NCBI GenBank assembly: GCA_009836625.1
Contig: VXVC01000004.1
Coordinates: forward strand, 1,363,114 to 1,427,113
Source: Holophagales bacterium
Lineage (GTDB): Bacteria; Acidobacteriota; Thermoanaerobaculia; Multivoradales; Multivoraceae
Direction: 5' to 3'
DNA: 64,000 nt
Every line of letters begins with the position of its first letter. The first letter of the stretch is position 1. The notes beneath the pieces are model-generated. The model worked only from the letters and a program-made list of their open reading frames with translations. It was not told the DNA's origin and searched no databases. Of this stretch, positions 34,420 to 47,070 are shown piece after piece. The position numbers and the translations under genes were made by a program.

Positions 34420-35598
34420 TCAGTAGCTGCGCGGCAGTCCGAGGACGTGCTGGGCCAGGTACGTGAGCACGAGGTTCGTCGAGATCGGCGCCGTCTGGAA
34501 GAGGCGGCATTCGCGCCACTTGCGTTCGATGTCGTACTCGGTGGCGAAGGCGAAGCCGCCGAAGGTCTGGAAGCAGGTGTCGCCGGCCTTCCAGGCGGCT
34601 TCGGAGGCGAGGAGCTTGGCGCTGTTGGCTTCGGCGCCGCATTCGCGGCCGGCGTCGTAGAGGGCGCCGGCCTTGCGGACGATCATCTCGGCGGCGTCGG
34701 TTTCGGCGTGGGCGCGGGCGATCGGGAACTGGATGCCCTGGTTCTGGCCGATGGGACGGCCGAAGACCTCACGCTCGTTGGCGTACTCGACCGCGCGGCG
34801 GATGAAGTAGCGAGCATCTCCGATCGCCTCGGAGGCGAGCAGGATGCGCTCCGCGTTCATGCCGCTCAGGATGTACCTGAAGCCGTGGCCCTCCTCGCCG
34901 ATCCGGCTGCTGGCAGGGATCCGCAGGTTGTCGAAGAACACCTGGGTCGTGCCGTGGTTGATCATCGTGTCGATCGGCTGGATCTCCAGGCCGTTGCCGC
35001 GGGCCTCGCGGAGGTCGACGAGAAACACGGACAGGCCGCGTGAGCGCTTCTCCACCTGGTCCGCCGGCGTCGTGCGGGCAAGCAGAATCATCAGGTCCGA
35101 ATGCAGCGCCCGGCTGGTCCAGATCTTCTGGCCATTGACCACGTAGGTGTCGCCGTCCCGGACCGCGGTCGTCCTGAGCTGCGTGGTGTCCGAACCCGTC
35201 ACCGGCTCGGTCACGCCGAAGGCCTGCAGGCGCAGTTCGCCGCTCGCGATCTTCGGCAGGTACTGCTGCTTCTGGTCGTCGCTGCCGTGGCGCAGCACCG
35301 TGCCCATGGTGTACATCTGGGCGTGGCAGGCCGCGGCGTTGCAGCCGCTCGAGTGGATCGTCTCGAGCACCACGCAGGCGGCGCGCAGCGGCAGTCCCGA
35401 ACCTCCGTACTCCTCGGGAATCAGACAGCCGAGGTACTCGTGCTCGGTCAGCGCCTGCACGAACTCCGTCGGGTACTCGGCGGTGGCATCGAGCCGCCGC
35501 CAGTACTCGCCCGGGAACTGCTCGCAGATGCGGCGGACCGGGTCGCGGAGAAAGGCGTAGTCGTTCTCGATCGAGACCCGAAGTTCGCTGTCGGTCAT
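34420..35598 (-). CDS. Acyl-CoA dehydrogenase family protein
   Basis: A 392-residue flavoprotein of the acyl-CoA dehydrogenase family, which introduces a trans-2 double bond into acyl-CoA. LIPEEYGGSGLPL lies in the N-terminal helical domain; AFGVTEPVTGSDTTQLRTTA and YVVNGQKIWTSRA in the FAD-binding beta-domain; the C-terminal helical domain has QTFGGFAFATEYDIERKW, close to the usual FGGxGF pattern. Chain-length preference is not readable. It is last in a minus-strand run after pyruvate kinase (33 bp apart). ATG at 35598. Confidence 0.9.
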   Translation of the reverse strand: MTDSELRVSIENDYAFLRDPVRRICEQFPGEYWRRLDATAEYPTEFVQALTEHEYLGCLIPEEYGGSGLPLRAACVVLETIHSSGCNAAACHAQMYTMGTVLRHGSDDQKQQYLPKIASGELRLQAFGVTEPVTGSDTTQLRTTAVRDGDTYVVNGQKIWTSRALHSDLMILLARTTPADQVEKRSRGLSVFLVDLREARGNGLEIQPIDTMINHGTTQVFFDNLRIPASSRIGEEGHGFRYILSGMNAERILLASEAIGDARYFIRRAVEYANEREVFGRPIGQNQGIQFPIARAHAETDAAEMIVRKAGALYDAGRECGAEANSAKLLASEAAWKAGDTCFQTFGGFAFATEYDIERKWRECRLFQTAPISTNLVLTYLAQHVLGLPRSY

Positions 35599-35631
35599 GG
35601 CGGCCGATCGTAGCGAAGCCGCCGCAGGCTA

Positions 35632-37080
35632 CTACGCCCGGACCCGGTGAATCCGCATCAGGTTCGTCGGCGGCCGGTCCTGGATCGGATCGCCCATCAG
35701 CAGGACGATCGTGTCGCCGGGCAGCGCCAGGCTGCCGGCGAGCAGTTGCCGGTCGACCATCGCCACGACCTCGTCGTGGTGGTAGACCTCCTGGTCCATC
35801 TTCACGGAGTGGACGCCCCAGACGAGCTGGAGTTCGCGCATCGACCGCGATTCGCGCGTGAACGCGAACACCGGCGTCGAGGGCCGGCGGCAGGCGACCT
35901 GCCGGGCAGTGAAGCCGCCCTGGCTGAGGACGACGATGCCCTGCGCGGTCAGGTGGCGGGCCGACAGGATCGCCGCCGCGGAAACCGTTTCCGGAATCTC
36001 CAGGGTACCCGGGCGGTGCGGCGGTTCGATGTCGTAGGGGCCGACCTCCATCGTGTGGAAGCCGACCGGCTGGGAGGTGTGCTTGGAAAGGTTGTAACGC
36101 TCCGACTCGGTGATGATGCGGTGCATCGTCTGTACCGCCTCGAGCGGATAGCGGCCGGCCGCGCTCTCGCCGGAGAGCATCATCGCGTCGGCGCCGTCGA
36201 ACACGGCGTTCGCCACGTCCGAGGACTCGGCCCGGGTTGGACGGGGATGCTCGATCATCGACTCCAGCATCTGGGTCGCGACGATCACCGGACGGGCGTG
36301 CCGCCAACCGCTCTCGATGATCCGCTTCTGTACCACCGGCACCTGGTGCAGGGGGATCTCCACTCCCAGGTCGCCGCGCGCCACCATCACCCCGTCGGAC
36401 TCGAGGACGATCTCGTCGAGGTGGTCGAGCGCCCGCCGCCGTTCGAGCTTGGCAATGATCTGCAGCGGCCGGCCCGCCTCCCGCGAGGCTTCCCGCACGT
36501 GAACCACGTCCGCCGGCGTACCAACGTAGCTAGCCGCCAGGAAGTCCGCGTCCTCCTCGACCGCCATCCGGATGTCGCTCAGGTCCTTCTCCGAGATGCG
36601 GAACGGCAACCGACTGTCAGGCAGGTTGACACCCTTGCGGCTCGAAACGGCGCCGCCGATGATGACCTCCGCCTCGATCCTCTCCTCGTCCTTGGAGCGA
36701 ACCTCCAACTGCACCCGGCCGTCGTCGATCAGGATCTGCTCGCCCGGCTCGACGTGTCGGACCATGTCCCGGTCGAGAGGCAGATCCGCCTCGGCGCTCG
36801 CGCCCAGGCCGACCACGTCGCCCTCCCTCAGCACCCGGGCGCCCTCGAAGTGGTCGAGCCGGTGGCGGGGCCCCATCAGGTCGACCATCACGCCGACCGA
36901 CCGGCCGGCCTCCTCGGCGACCTCCCGCACCAGGCGGATCAGACGGCGGTGCTCTTCCCTGGTGCCGTGCGACTGATTCAACCGGACGACGTTGACGCCG
37001 GCCCGGATCAGGCGCGCGAGAGTCTTCTCGCTCGCACTGGCCGGCCCGATCGTGGCGACGATCTTGGCTCGACGCTGCAC
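35632..37080 (-). CDS. pyk: Pyruvate kinase
   Basis: A 482-residue pyruvate kinase, which makes pyruvate and ATP from phosphoenolpyruvate and ADP. KIVATIGPAS, MVARGDLGVEIPL, VATQMLESMIEHPRPTRAE and AMMLSGESAAGRYPLEAV are canonical, and AKLERR holds the catalytic Lys. Two active-site neighbourhoods depart from the consensus: RLNQSHG instead of RxNFSHG, and DLMGPRHRLDHFEG where most enzymes have DLxGPKIRxG. These changes may alter nucleotide or metal handling. The C-terminal allosteric domain is complete (VVLSQGGFTARQVACRRPST). The start is ATG at 37080, 25 bp after gap. Confidence 0.9.
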   Translation of the reverse strand: MQRRAKIVATIGPASASEKTLARLIRAGVNVVRLNQSHGTREEHRRLIRLVREVAEEAGRSVGVMVDLMGPRHRLDHFEGARVLREGDVVGLGASAEADLPLDRDMVRHVEPGEQILIDDGRVQLEVRSKDEERIEAEVIIGGAVSSRKGVNLPDSRLPFRISEKDLSDIRMAVEEDADFLAASYVGTPADVVHVREASREAGRPLQIIAKLERRRALDHLDEIVLESDGVMVARGDLGVEIPLHQVPVVQKRIIESGWRHARPVIVATQMLESMIEHPRPTRAESSDVANAVFDGADAMMLSGESAAGRYPLEAVQTMHRIITESERYNLSKHTSQPVGFHTMEVGPYDIEPPHRPGTLEIPETVSAAAILSARHLTAQGIVVLSQGGFTARQVACRRPSTPVFAFTRESRSMRELQLVWGVHSVKMDQEVYHHDEVVAMVDRQLLAGSLALPGDTIVLLMGDPIQDRPPTNLMRIHRVRA

Positions 37081-37105
37081 GATCCAGTCCTCCTGTTCCG
37101 CCGGC

Positions 37106-38122
37106 TCAGGACTCGAACTGCGCCAGCCGCTCGATCAGATCCGCGACGCGGTTCGAGTAGCCCCACTCGTTGTCATACCACGACACGACGCGGGCGTACA
37201 CGCCGCCACCTTCGGCCGGACTGACCCGGGTCAGCGGCGCGTCGAAGATCGACGAGTGGGGGTTGCCGAGAATGTCGCTCGAGACCAGGGGATCTTCCGA
37301 GTACTGGAGGATGCCGGCCAGGTTCGACTCCGCGGCAGTCGACGCCGCCGCGTTGACGTCCCCGGCGCTCGGAGCGTCGCGCAGCCGGCAGGTCAAGTCG
37401 ACGATCGAGCCGTCCGCCACCGGCACCCGCATCGCCATGCCGTCGAGCTTGCCGTTCAGGTGCGGCAGCACCTTGCCGACGGCGCGCGCGGCGCCGGTCG
37501 TCGTCGGGATGATGTTGGCGGTCGCCGAGCGGCTGCGGCGCGGGTCGCTGTGCGGCGAGTCGACGAGACGCTGGCCGTTCGTGTAGGCGTGAACGGTGGT
37601 GATGAACCCCTCCTCGAAGCCGAACGCGTCGTCGAGCGTCTTGGCCAGCGGCGCCAGGCAGTTCGTCGTGCAGGAGGCGTTTGAGACCACTCGATGCTCC
37701 GGACCGAGATCCCCGTCGTTGACGCCGAGCACGATCATGGCGTCGATCTCGTCCTTGGCGGGGACCGTGAGGACCACGCGCGGGGCGCCGGCCTCGAGAT
37801 GCTGCGCCACCTGGGCGCGCGTCCGGAACACGCCCGTCGACTCGACCGCGATATCGACGCCGAGCTCGTTCCAGGGCAGCCTGGACGGATCCCGTTCCGC
37901 CGAGAGCCGGATGTCCCGGCCGCCGACCCGCAGGCCGTTGCCGGTCACCTCGACCGGTTGATCGAAGACGCCCTGCACGGTGTCGTAACGCAGCAGATAG
38001 GCGAGGCGGTCCGCGTCGAAGAGATCGTTGATGCCGACCACCTCGACGTCCGGCCGGCCGGCGAGGATGCGGAACACGCTGCGGCCGATGCGCCCGAAAC
38101 CGTTGATACCGACGCGGATCAT
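37106..38122 (-). CDS. gap: Glyceraldehyde-3-phosphate dehydrogenase, type I
   Basis: A 338-residue GAPDH that oxidises glyceraldehyde 3-phosphate to 1,3-bisphosphoglycerate. The NAD site is GINGFGRIGR, and Asp in INDLFD favours NAD. The catalytic Cys151 is in SNASCTTNC and His178 in TTVHAYTN; the phosphate-site TTTGAARAVGKVLPHLNGKL and the C-terminal SWYDNEWGYSNRV are complete. The ATG at 38122 overlaps the stop of the upstream pseudo-GAPDH gene as ATGA, and pyruvate kinase follows 25 bp later. The open frame extends far upstream but without homology. Confidence 0.96.
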   Translation of the reverse strand: MIRVGINGFGRIGRSVFRILAGRPDVEVVGINDLFDADRLAYLLRYDTVQGVFDQPVEVTGNGLRVGGRDIRLSAERDPSRLPWNELGVDIAVESTGVFRTRAQVAQHLEAGAPRVVLTVPAKDEIDAMIVLGVNDGDLGPEHRVVSNASCTTNCLAPLAKTLDDAFGFEEGFITTVHAYTNGQRLVDSPHSDPRRSRSATANIIPTTTGAARAVGKVLPHLNGKLDGMAMRVPVADGSIVDLTCRLRDAPSAGDVNAAASTAAESNLAGILQYSEDPLVSSDILGNPHSSIFDAPLTRVSPAEGGGVYARVVSWYDNEWGYSNRVADLIERLAQFES

Positions 38123-39147
38123 GAGACACCCCCTTCCGCGCCGGCCGCTTCTTCGAGTACTGCGACAAGCTCCAGGAGCCGGTGCAGGTAGCCCCAACCA
38201 TTGTCGAACCAGGCGATCGTCTTGGACACGCGTTCGCCCAGGGTCATCGTCGCCTGCGAGTCGAAGATGCAGGTCGCCCGGCTGCCCACGGTGTCGGCGG
38301 AGACGATCGCCTCCCGCTCGAAGCGCAGCCGGCCGTTCCAGTCGCCACCGGCGGCAGCCGCCACCGCATCGTTGACCGCGTCGACGGTCACCCCGTCGCG
38401 ATGCCAGCAGACCAGATCGACGACGGAGCCGTTCGACACCGGCACGTCCATCGCCGAGGCGGAGAGCTTGCCGCCCAACTCGGGCAACACGGTCGCCAGT
38501 TCCTCTGCCGCTCCCGTCGCAGCGGGAATGATGTTCTCGCCCGCGGCCCGGCCCTTCCGCGGCTCCGGCGCCGGCACGTCGGCCAGTCTCGAACCGGCCC
38601 CGTAGGCGCGGACGGAGCTGATGAACGCCTGTTCGACGCCGAAGGCCCCATCGAGAATCCGCAGCAACGGCCCCGCGCAGTGCGCGGTGAAGGAACCGGC
38701 GGACACGATCCGGTCGGACGGCTCGACCCGGTCCTCGTTCAGGCCGACCACCACCGTGCGGTCCAGCTCCCCGCCCGGAGGGGCGCACAGGACGACCCGC
38801 TCCGCGCCGGCCGCGAGATGCCCCTCGAGTTCGCTCCGCGTCGGCTGGTTGTCCCGGAAGTCGACGACCGTGGTGACGCCCAGGTCGCCCCAGGGCGCCT
38901 CCCCCGCGCCCGCGGCGCGAACGACCGGAGCGCTGAAGCCGTTGACGCTCAGGCTGCCGTCGGCGAGCGCGACGTCGCCGTCGTATCGCCACGGCAGGGT
39001 CGAGAACTGCAGGAGGTAGCGCAGCATCTCCGGGTCGGCGGTCTCGGCCACGGCCCCTATCTCGATTTCGGGCCGGTCCAGGGAAAGGCGAAACAGACTC
39101 CGGCCAAGGAGACCGAAGCCTTGAATTCCAATGCGAGTCGTCGTCAT
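38119..39147 (-). CDS. GAPDH-fold pseudoenzyme lacking catalytic Cys and His
   Basis: A 342-residue full-length GAPDH homologue, alignable over its whole length with the intact enzyme next door. The NAD loop is IQGFGLLGR; the C-terminus has FDNGWGYLHRLLEL. The catalytic Cys is replaced by Phe153 (SAGSFTAHC against SNASCTTNC) and the catalytic His by Arg180 (SSVRAYGAG against TTVHAYTN). The frame is intact without stops, so the gene is maintained as a protein, not decayed. It cannot do the GAPDH reaction; it may form mixed tetramers with GAPDH, regulate it or bind NAD. ATG at 39147 is used; the stop overlaps the gap start as ATGA, so both are made together. Confidence 0.88.
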   Translation of the reverse strand: MTTTRIGIQGFGLLGRSLFRLSLDRPEIEIGAVAETADPEMLRYLLQFSTLPWRYDGDVALADGSLSVNGFSAPVVRAAGAGEAPWGDLGVTTVVDFRDNQPTRSELEGHLAAGAERVVLCAPPGGELDRTVVVGLNEDRVEPSDRIVSAGSFTAHCAGPLLRILDGAFGVEQAFISSVRAYGAGSRLADVPAPEPRKGRAAGENIIPAATGAAEELATVLPELGGKLSASAMDVPVSNGSVVDLVCWHRDGVTVDAVNDAVAAAAGGDWNGRLRFEREAIVSADTVGSRATCIFDSQATMTLGERVSKTIAWFDNGWGYLHRLLELVAVLEEAAGAEGGVS

Positions 39148-39185
39148 GCGAGTAGTTCTTCGGGCAAGAGGGTAGGGAGAAGCGG

Positions 39186-40502
<1,317 letters not shown>

Positions 40503-40525
40503 TGCCGCGAGCGTAGCGCAGCGAA

Positions 40526-42097
<1,572 letters not shown>

Positions 42098-42297
42098 GCT
42101 GCCGTCTCCCGGGGCCGACCGGTAGCCGGCACACTTGTCGTCCGTTCGTGCAACCTGCCCCGCCAAGTCCCGTACCTCGGCTGGGCGAAGCGGCGGCAGC
42201 TTACCCGAAGCAGCGAGCCCCGAAACGCCCGCCCCGAACGTGAGACAATGCCGCGGCGCTGCTCGTCTGGAGCGACGCGGCGCGACCGGAGGCTCCC

Positions 42298-45200
42298 ATG
42301 ACCGTCACCCCTCAGATCCAGCGCGCCATGCGATGCGGCGTCGCTCTGCTCGCGCTCGCCAGCATCCTGACGCCGAGCCTCGCCCAGACCGGCGAGCCGA
42401 CGAGACTGCTTCGCTTCCCGGACCTCTCCGGCGACCGGATCGCGTTCACCTACGCCGGCGACATCTGGCTGGCCTCGACCGATGGCGGGACAGCGACCCG
42501 TCTCACATCCCATCCCGGTCTGGAGCTGTTCGCCAAGTTCTCCCCGGACGGCCAGTGGATCGCATTCACCGGCCAGTACGACGGCGACGAACAGGTGTAC
42601 GTCGTACCAACGGCCGGCGGTGCGCCGCGACAACTGACCTTCTACCCGGCCGCCGGGCCGCTAGCGCCGCGCTGGGGCTACGACTACCAGGTCTACGGCT
42701 GGTCGCCGGACGGCTCGGAGGTCCTGTTCCGGTCCCTCCGCGACGGGTGGGATCTGGGGGACACGAAGCTGTTCCTCGTCGACGTCTCCGGCGGCCTGCC
42801 GCGGGCGCTGCCGATGCCCGAGTCCGGCGGCGGCGATCTCTCACCGGACGGCAAGCGCGTCGTCTACTCGCCTGTGACGCGGGATTTCCGGCACTGGAAG
42901 CGCTACGAAGGCGGCTGGGCGCAGGACCTCTGGATCCTCGACATCGACAGCCTGGAGTCCATCCAGGTCACGAACCACAAGCGCTCCGACCGCGACCCGA
43001 TGTGGATCGGCGACACGATCTACTTCTCCTCCGACCGCGACGGCACGCTGAACCTCTACGCCTACGACACGGCATCGGGCGACATCGAGCAGCTCACGAA
43101 CGAAGACCAGTGGGATGTGCGCTGGCCCAGCGCCGACAAGGCGAACCGGCGGATCGTCTACGAGAAGGCCGGCTCGCTCGAGGTCTTCGACCTCGCCTCC
43201 GGCAGCGCGCGTCCGGTGCCGATCCATGTGCCCACGGACCAGCTCGCGCGCCGGCCGAGCCGCGTCTCGGCGGCGAACCGGGTCTCCGGCTACTCGCTCA
43301 GCCCGAAGGCCAAGCGGGCGGCCTTCTCCGCCCGCGGCGACATCTTCAGCGTGCCGATCGAGCACGGACCGACCCGCAACCTGACCCACAGCTCCGGCGC
43401 CAACGACCGCGACCCCGCCTGGTCGCCCGACGGGCGGCGAATCGCCTTCACCTCCGATCGCAGCGGAGAAACCGAGATCTGGGTCGTCGCCCAGGACGGC
43501 GGCGGCGAACCCGTGCAACTCACCGAGGGCAGCGTCGGGCGCCACTACAACAACCTGCTGTGGTCACCCGGGAGCGACCTCATCGCCTTCATCGACCAGC
43601 AGGGACGGCTCGGCATCGTCGACGCCGGCGACCGGAGCGGCGACGACACGGCGACCGGGCCACGGGAGATCATCGAGGTCGCCGACGACTCCCGGCCCTT
43701 CGGCACCAGCTACGACTGGTCGCCGAACGGGGACTTCCTGGCGGTCGAACTCGGCGACGAGAACACGTTCGGCTCGATCCACCTGTTCGAGGTCGAGAGC
43801 CGGACGCTCACCCGCGTGACGTCCGAGCTGTGGAACGACTTCTTCCCCGTCTTCGCCCCGGGCGGCGACTACCTCTACTTCCTCTCCGACCGCCAGTTCC
43901 AGCCCCAGATCGGCAGCTTCGAGTACAACTACGCAGCCGACCGCGAGACGTACATCTACGCGCTCGCGCTGCGCGAGGACACTGCGCATCCCTTCCCGCC
44001 CCGCAGCGACGAGGTCGAAGTCGAGGAAGACGAGGAAGACGGCGACGCGGAAGGCGAGGAGGACGGCGACGACGGCAAGGGGCAAGAGAGTGACGACAAT
44101 GGGGAAAGTCGCGACAGCGACGACGACGAGAAGGACCGCGACCGGATCGACCTCGACGGCCTGGCGCAGCGCGTCGCCCGCGTCCCGGTCGACGCGGACA
44201 ACTACTTCGGTCTGGGCGCGGCCGAAGGCAAGCTGCTCTACGTCCGCGGCGGCGCCGGCTACCTGGGTCGGTCCTCCGACGTGCAGACCGAGGTCTTCTC
44301 GTACGACCTGAAGGCGCGCGAGAGCAAGAGCCTGGCCAGGGGCATCGGCGGCCTCGTCCTTTCCGGCGACCGCAAGAAACTCCTGGTCAGCGAGCGCGGC
44401 AGCTTCCGGCTCCTCGATGTAAGCGGCGGCGAGGCGAAGACCCTGTCCCTGGCCGGCCTGACCGTCGACCGGGTACCGGCCGACGAGTGGGCCCAGATCT
44501 TCGACGAGGTGTGGCGGCGATTCCGGGACTTCTTCTACGCCCCGAACATGCACGGCTACGACTGGGAGGCGCTGCGCGAGCAGTACCGCCCGCTGCTCGC
44601 CCACGTCGGCCATCGCAGCGACCTGAACTACCTGATGAGCGAGATGGTCGCCGAGCTCAACGTGTCCCACGCCTACGTCAGCGGCGGCGACTACGAGGCG
44701 CCGGACCGGCCGCGCGCCGCCCTGCTCGGCGCCCGTTTCGAACTCGACGGAGACGCCGGCCACTACCGGATCGCCCGTATCTTCGAGGGCCAGAACGAGG
44801 AGCCCCGCTACCGCTCGCCGCTCACCGAGATCGGCGTCGGCGTCGATGCGGGAGACTACGTCTTCGCGATCCAGGGCCGCGCGCTGACCCCGGACACGAA
44901 CCCGTTCCAGCTCCTGCGCGAGGCCGGACGCGGACCGCTGGAGTTGACCGTCGGTTCGAGCCCCGAGCGCGGCGAGGCGAGGAACGTCCTCGTCGATCCG
45001 ATCGCGAGCGAGGACGCCCTGATCTACCTCGCCTGGACCGAACGGAGCCGCAGGATCGTCGAGGAACTCGGAGGCGGCCGGATCGGCTATCTCCACATTC
45101 CCGACATGTCGGCGAGCGGCATCCGCGAGTGGATCAAGTGGTACTACGGCCAGGTCCGCAAGGACGCCATGGTCGTCGACGTCCGCTCGAACGGCGGCGG

Positions 45201-45684
45201 CAACGTGTCGCCCATGATCATCGAACGGTTGCGGCGCGAGACCCTGATGCTCGACTTCGAGCGCAACCGGGACTCCGTCGACACCTCGCCCGGCGGCGTC
45301 TTCCACGGCCACCTCGTCTGCGTGATCGACGAGGACACCGCCTCGGACGGCGACCAGTTCGCGTACCAGTTCCGCCGCGCCGGCCTGGGTCCCATCGTCG
45401 GCAAGCGGAGCTGGGGCGGCGTGGTTGGCATCTACGGCCGGGCGCCCCTGATCGACGGCGGCTCCGTCAACGTGCCCGAGGCCGGCTCCGCCGACCCGGA
45501 GGGCAACTGGGTGATCGAGGGCTACGGCGTCGACCCGGACATCGAGGTCACGAACCTTCCCCGCGACATTCTCGAAGGGCGGGACCCGCAACTCGCGAAA
45601 GCCGTCGAGCTCCTGCTCGAGAAGCTCGCGGAAGATCCACGGACACTGCCCGGCCGCCCCGCCGACCCGATCAAGACGCCATAG
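42298..45684 (+). CDS. Tricorn-type S41 protease
   Basis: A 1128-residue exported tricorn protease homologue. Residues 1-29 are a signal peptide ([14 protein letters not shown]). Two beta-propellers built of PD40/WD40-like blades follow ([37 protein letters not shown]), to about residue 560. A strongly acidic Asp/Glu/Gly linker occupies about 562-615. Then come a C1 domain, a PDZ-like domain (about 810-870) and the S41 core: His791 in [24 protein letters not shown], and nucleophile Ser1016 in [12 protein letters not shown], followed by [13 protein letters not shown]. It degrades peptides. The start is ATG at 42298 after GGAGG, divergent from malate synthase. The PQQ-repeat gene follows by 15 bp. 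Confidence 0.93.
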   Translation: MTVTPQIQRAMRCGVALLALASILTPSLAQTGEPTRLLRFPDLSGDRIAFTYAGDIWLASTDGGTATRLTSHPGLELFAKFSPDGQWIAFTGQYDGDEQVYVVPTAGGAPRQLTFYPAAGPLAPRWGYDYQVYGWSPDGSEVLFRSLRDGWDLGDTKLFLVDVSGGLPRALPMPESGGGDLSPDGKRVVYSPVTRDFRHWKRYEGGWAQDLWILDIDSLESIQVTNHKRSDRDPMWIGDTIYFSSDRDGTLNLYAYDTASGDIEQLTNEDQWDVRWPSADKANRRIVYEKAGSLEVFDLASGSARPVPIHVPTDQLARRPSRVSAANRVSGYSLSPKAKRAAFSARGDIFSVPIEHGPTRNLTHSSGANDRDPAWSPDGRRIAFTSDRSGETEIWVVAQDGGGEPVQLTEGSVGRHYNNLLWSPGSDLIAFIDQQGRLGIVDAGDRSGDDTATGPREIIEVADDSRPFGTSYDWSPNGDFLAVELGDENTFGSIHLFEVESRTLTRVTSELWNDFFPVFAPGGDYLYFLSDRQFQPQIGSFEYNYAADRETYIYALALREDTAHPFPPRSDEVEVEEDEEDGDAEGEEDGDDGKGQESDDNGESRDSDDDEKDRDRIDLDGLAQRVARVPVDADNYFGLGAAEGKLLYVRGGAGYLGRSSDVQTEVFSYDLKARESKSLARGIGGLVLSGDRKKLLVSERGSFRLLDVSGGEAKTLSLAGLTVDRVPADEWAQIFDEVWRRFRDFFYAPNMHGYDWEALREQYRPLLAHVGHRSDLNYLMSEMVAELNVSHAYVSGGDYEAPDRPRAALLGARFELDGDAGHYRIARIFEGQNEEPRYRSPLTEIGVGVDAGDYVFAIQGRALTPDTNPFQLLREAGRGPLELTVGSSPERGEARNVLVDPIASEDALIYLAWTERSRRIVEELGGGRIGYLHIPDMSASGIREWIKWYYGQVRKDAMVVDVRSNGGGNVSPMIIERLRRETLMLDFERNRDSVDTSPGGVFHGHLVCVIDEDTASDGDQFAYQFRRAGLGPIVGKRSWGGVVGIYGRAPLIDGGSVNVPEAGSADPEGNWVIEGYGVDPDIEVTNLPRDILEGRDPQLAKAVELLLEKLAEDPRTLPGRPADPIKTP

Positions 45685-45699
45685 CGTCAGGAGAATCCC

Positions 45700-47070
45700 A
45701 TGTCGAAGAGCCTCCACCTCCTCCTCGCCGCAACCCTCGGAGCAGCGCCCGCGATTGCGGCCGACGCCAACGACTGGCCCGGCTTCCGCGGCGCCGACGG
45801 CAGCGGCATCGCCCGTTCCGGCCCCGGCCCGGCCGCCAACCTCGACCTGGACCGCCACCTGCTCTGGAAGGCGAAGATCGAGGGCCGCGGACACTCGTCG
45901 CCCGTGGTTTCGGACGGCAAGGTGTTCCTGACCACGGCGATCGTGGGCGACGAGATTCCGGGAGCCGGACCGCCCGAGCACACCTTCGACGGTCGGCCCT
46001 TCAAGCACCCGCAGGCGGTCGACGGAAACCGTCACCACACGATGAAGGTGATCGCGCTCGACGCCGACCACGGCGACCTGCTCTGGTCCCACACGGCCTA
46101 CGCCGGCAACGTCTACGACGACCGCCATTCCGAGTCGTCCTACGCCTCGCCCACGCCGGTCACCGATGGTGAGCGCGTCTACGCCTATTTCGGTTCGGAG
46201 GGCGTCTACGCGTACACGGTCGACGGCGAGCCCGTATGGGAGCGCGACATCGGCGACATCAAGACGGTCGGGCTCGGCGTCGGCACCTCGCCCGTGCTGC
46301 ACGACGGCCTGCTCATCATCCTGGCCGACGAGGACAGCGGCGACGACTCCTTCATCGTCGCGCTGGACGCGCTGACGGGCGAGGAGGTCTGGAAGCAGGA
46401 GCGGCCGGTGCAGGCAAGCTGGGCGACCCCCGTCCTGGTCGAGCACGAGGGGCAGAAGCAGTTGCTGACCAGCGGCTACGAGTTCATCATCGCCTACGAC
46501 CCGGCGGACGGCAGCGAACTCTGGCGAGCCACCGGCCTTCAGAACAACGCGATCCACATCCCGATGACGGTGGACGACCTGGCCGTGTTCACCTCCGGCT
46601 ATCCGGCCAAGATCAGCTTCGCGATCCCGCTCGACAGCCGCGGCGATCTGACCGGCAACGACAAGGCACGGGCCTGGACCTACCGCAAGGGCACCGGCTA
46701 CGTGCCCTCGAACCTGCTGTACGACGGACTCCTCTATCTGACCAACGACGGCGGCGTGATCACCTGCCTCGACGCGCGTACCGGCGAAGTCGTCTACGAA
46801 GGCGGCCGGCTGCCGATCCGTGGCCGCTACTCCGCCTCCATGGTCGGCGGCGGCGGCCGCATCCTGATGGTCAACACCGACGGCGACGCGGCGCTCTTCC
46901 GCGCCGGCCGCGAGCACGAGGTGCTCGGCAGCTTCTCGCTCGGCGAGTCGGTCTGGGCGACGCCTGCGATCGTCGGCGACCGGCTCTACATCCGTGGCCG
47001 CGAGCACCTGTTCGCGCTCGGTCCGGCCGGTAGCGAGGCCGACTCGACCGGCGGCGGCAACGCACCCTGA
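45700..47070 (+). CDS. Exported PQQ-repeat (beta-propeller) protein
   Basis: A 456-residue protein with a signal peptide ending in APAIAAD and PQQ-binding-like propeller repeats: ANDWPGFRGADGSGIARSGP is the typical first segment, then VVSDGKVFLTTA, VIALDADHGDLLWSHTAYAG, LDALTGEEVWKQE, YDPADGSELWRATG and CLDARTGEVVYEGG. Such proteins are abundant in Acidobacteriota and Planctomycetota. Some are quinoprotein dehydrogenases, but the catalytic Asp and Ca-binding set of those enzymes is not evident, so a scaffold or binding role is more likely. ATG at 45700; its TGA overlaps the proposed CTG of the next gene. Confidence 0.87.
   Translation: MSKSLHLLLAATLGAAPAIAADANDWPGFRGADGSGIARSGPGPAANLDLDRHLLWKAKIEGRGHSSPVVSDGKVFLTTAIVGDEIPGAGPPEHTFDGRPFKHPQAVDGNRHHTMKVIALDADHGDLLWSHTAYAGNVYDDRHSESSYASPTPVTDGERVYAYFGSEGVYAYTVDGEPVWERDIGDIKTVGLGVGTSPVLHDGLLIILADEDSGDDSFIVALDALTGEEVWKQERPVQASWATPVLVEHEGQKQLLTSGYEFIIAYDPADGSELWRATGLQNNAIHIPMTVDDLAVFTSGYPAKISFAIPLDSRGDLTGNDKARAWTYRKGTGYVPSNLLYDGLLYLTNDGGVITCLDARTGEVVYEGGRLPIRGRYSASMVGGGGRILMVNTDGDAALFRAGREHEVLGSFSLGESVWATPAIVGDRLYIRGREHLFALGPAGSEADSTGGGNAP

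Noticed and set aside
43564..47007. A very long open frame on the minus strand (about 1147 codons) opposite the tricorn and PQQ-repeat genes
   Set aside because: High GC gives long antisense frames. The plus-strand products have clear family motifs and signal peptides; the antisense product shows only charged low-complexity sequence.
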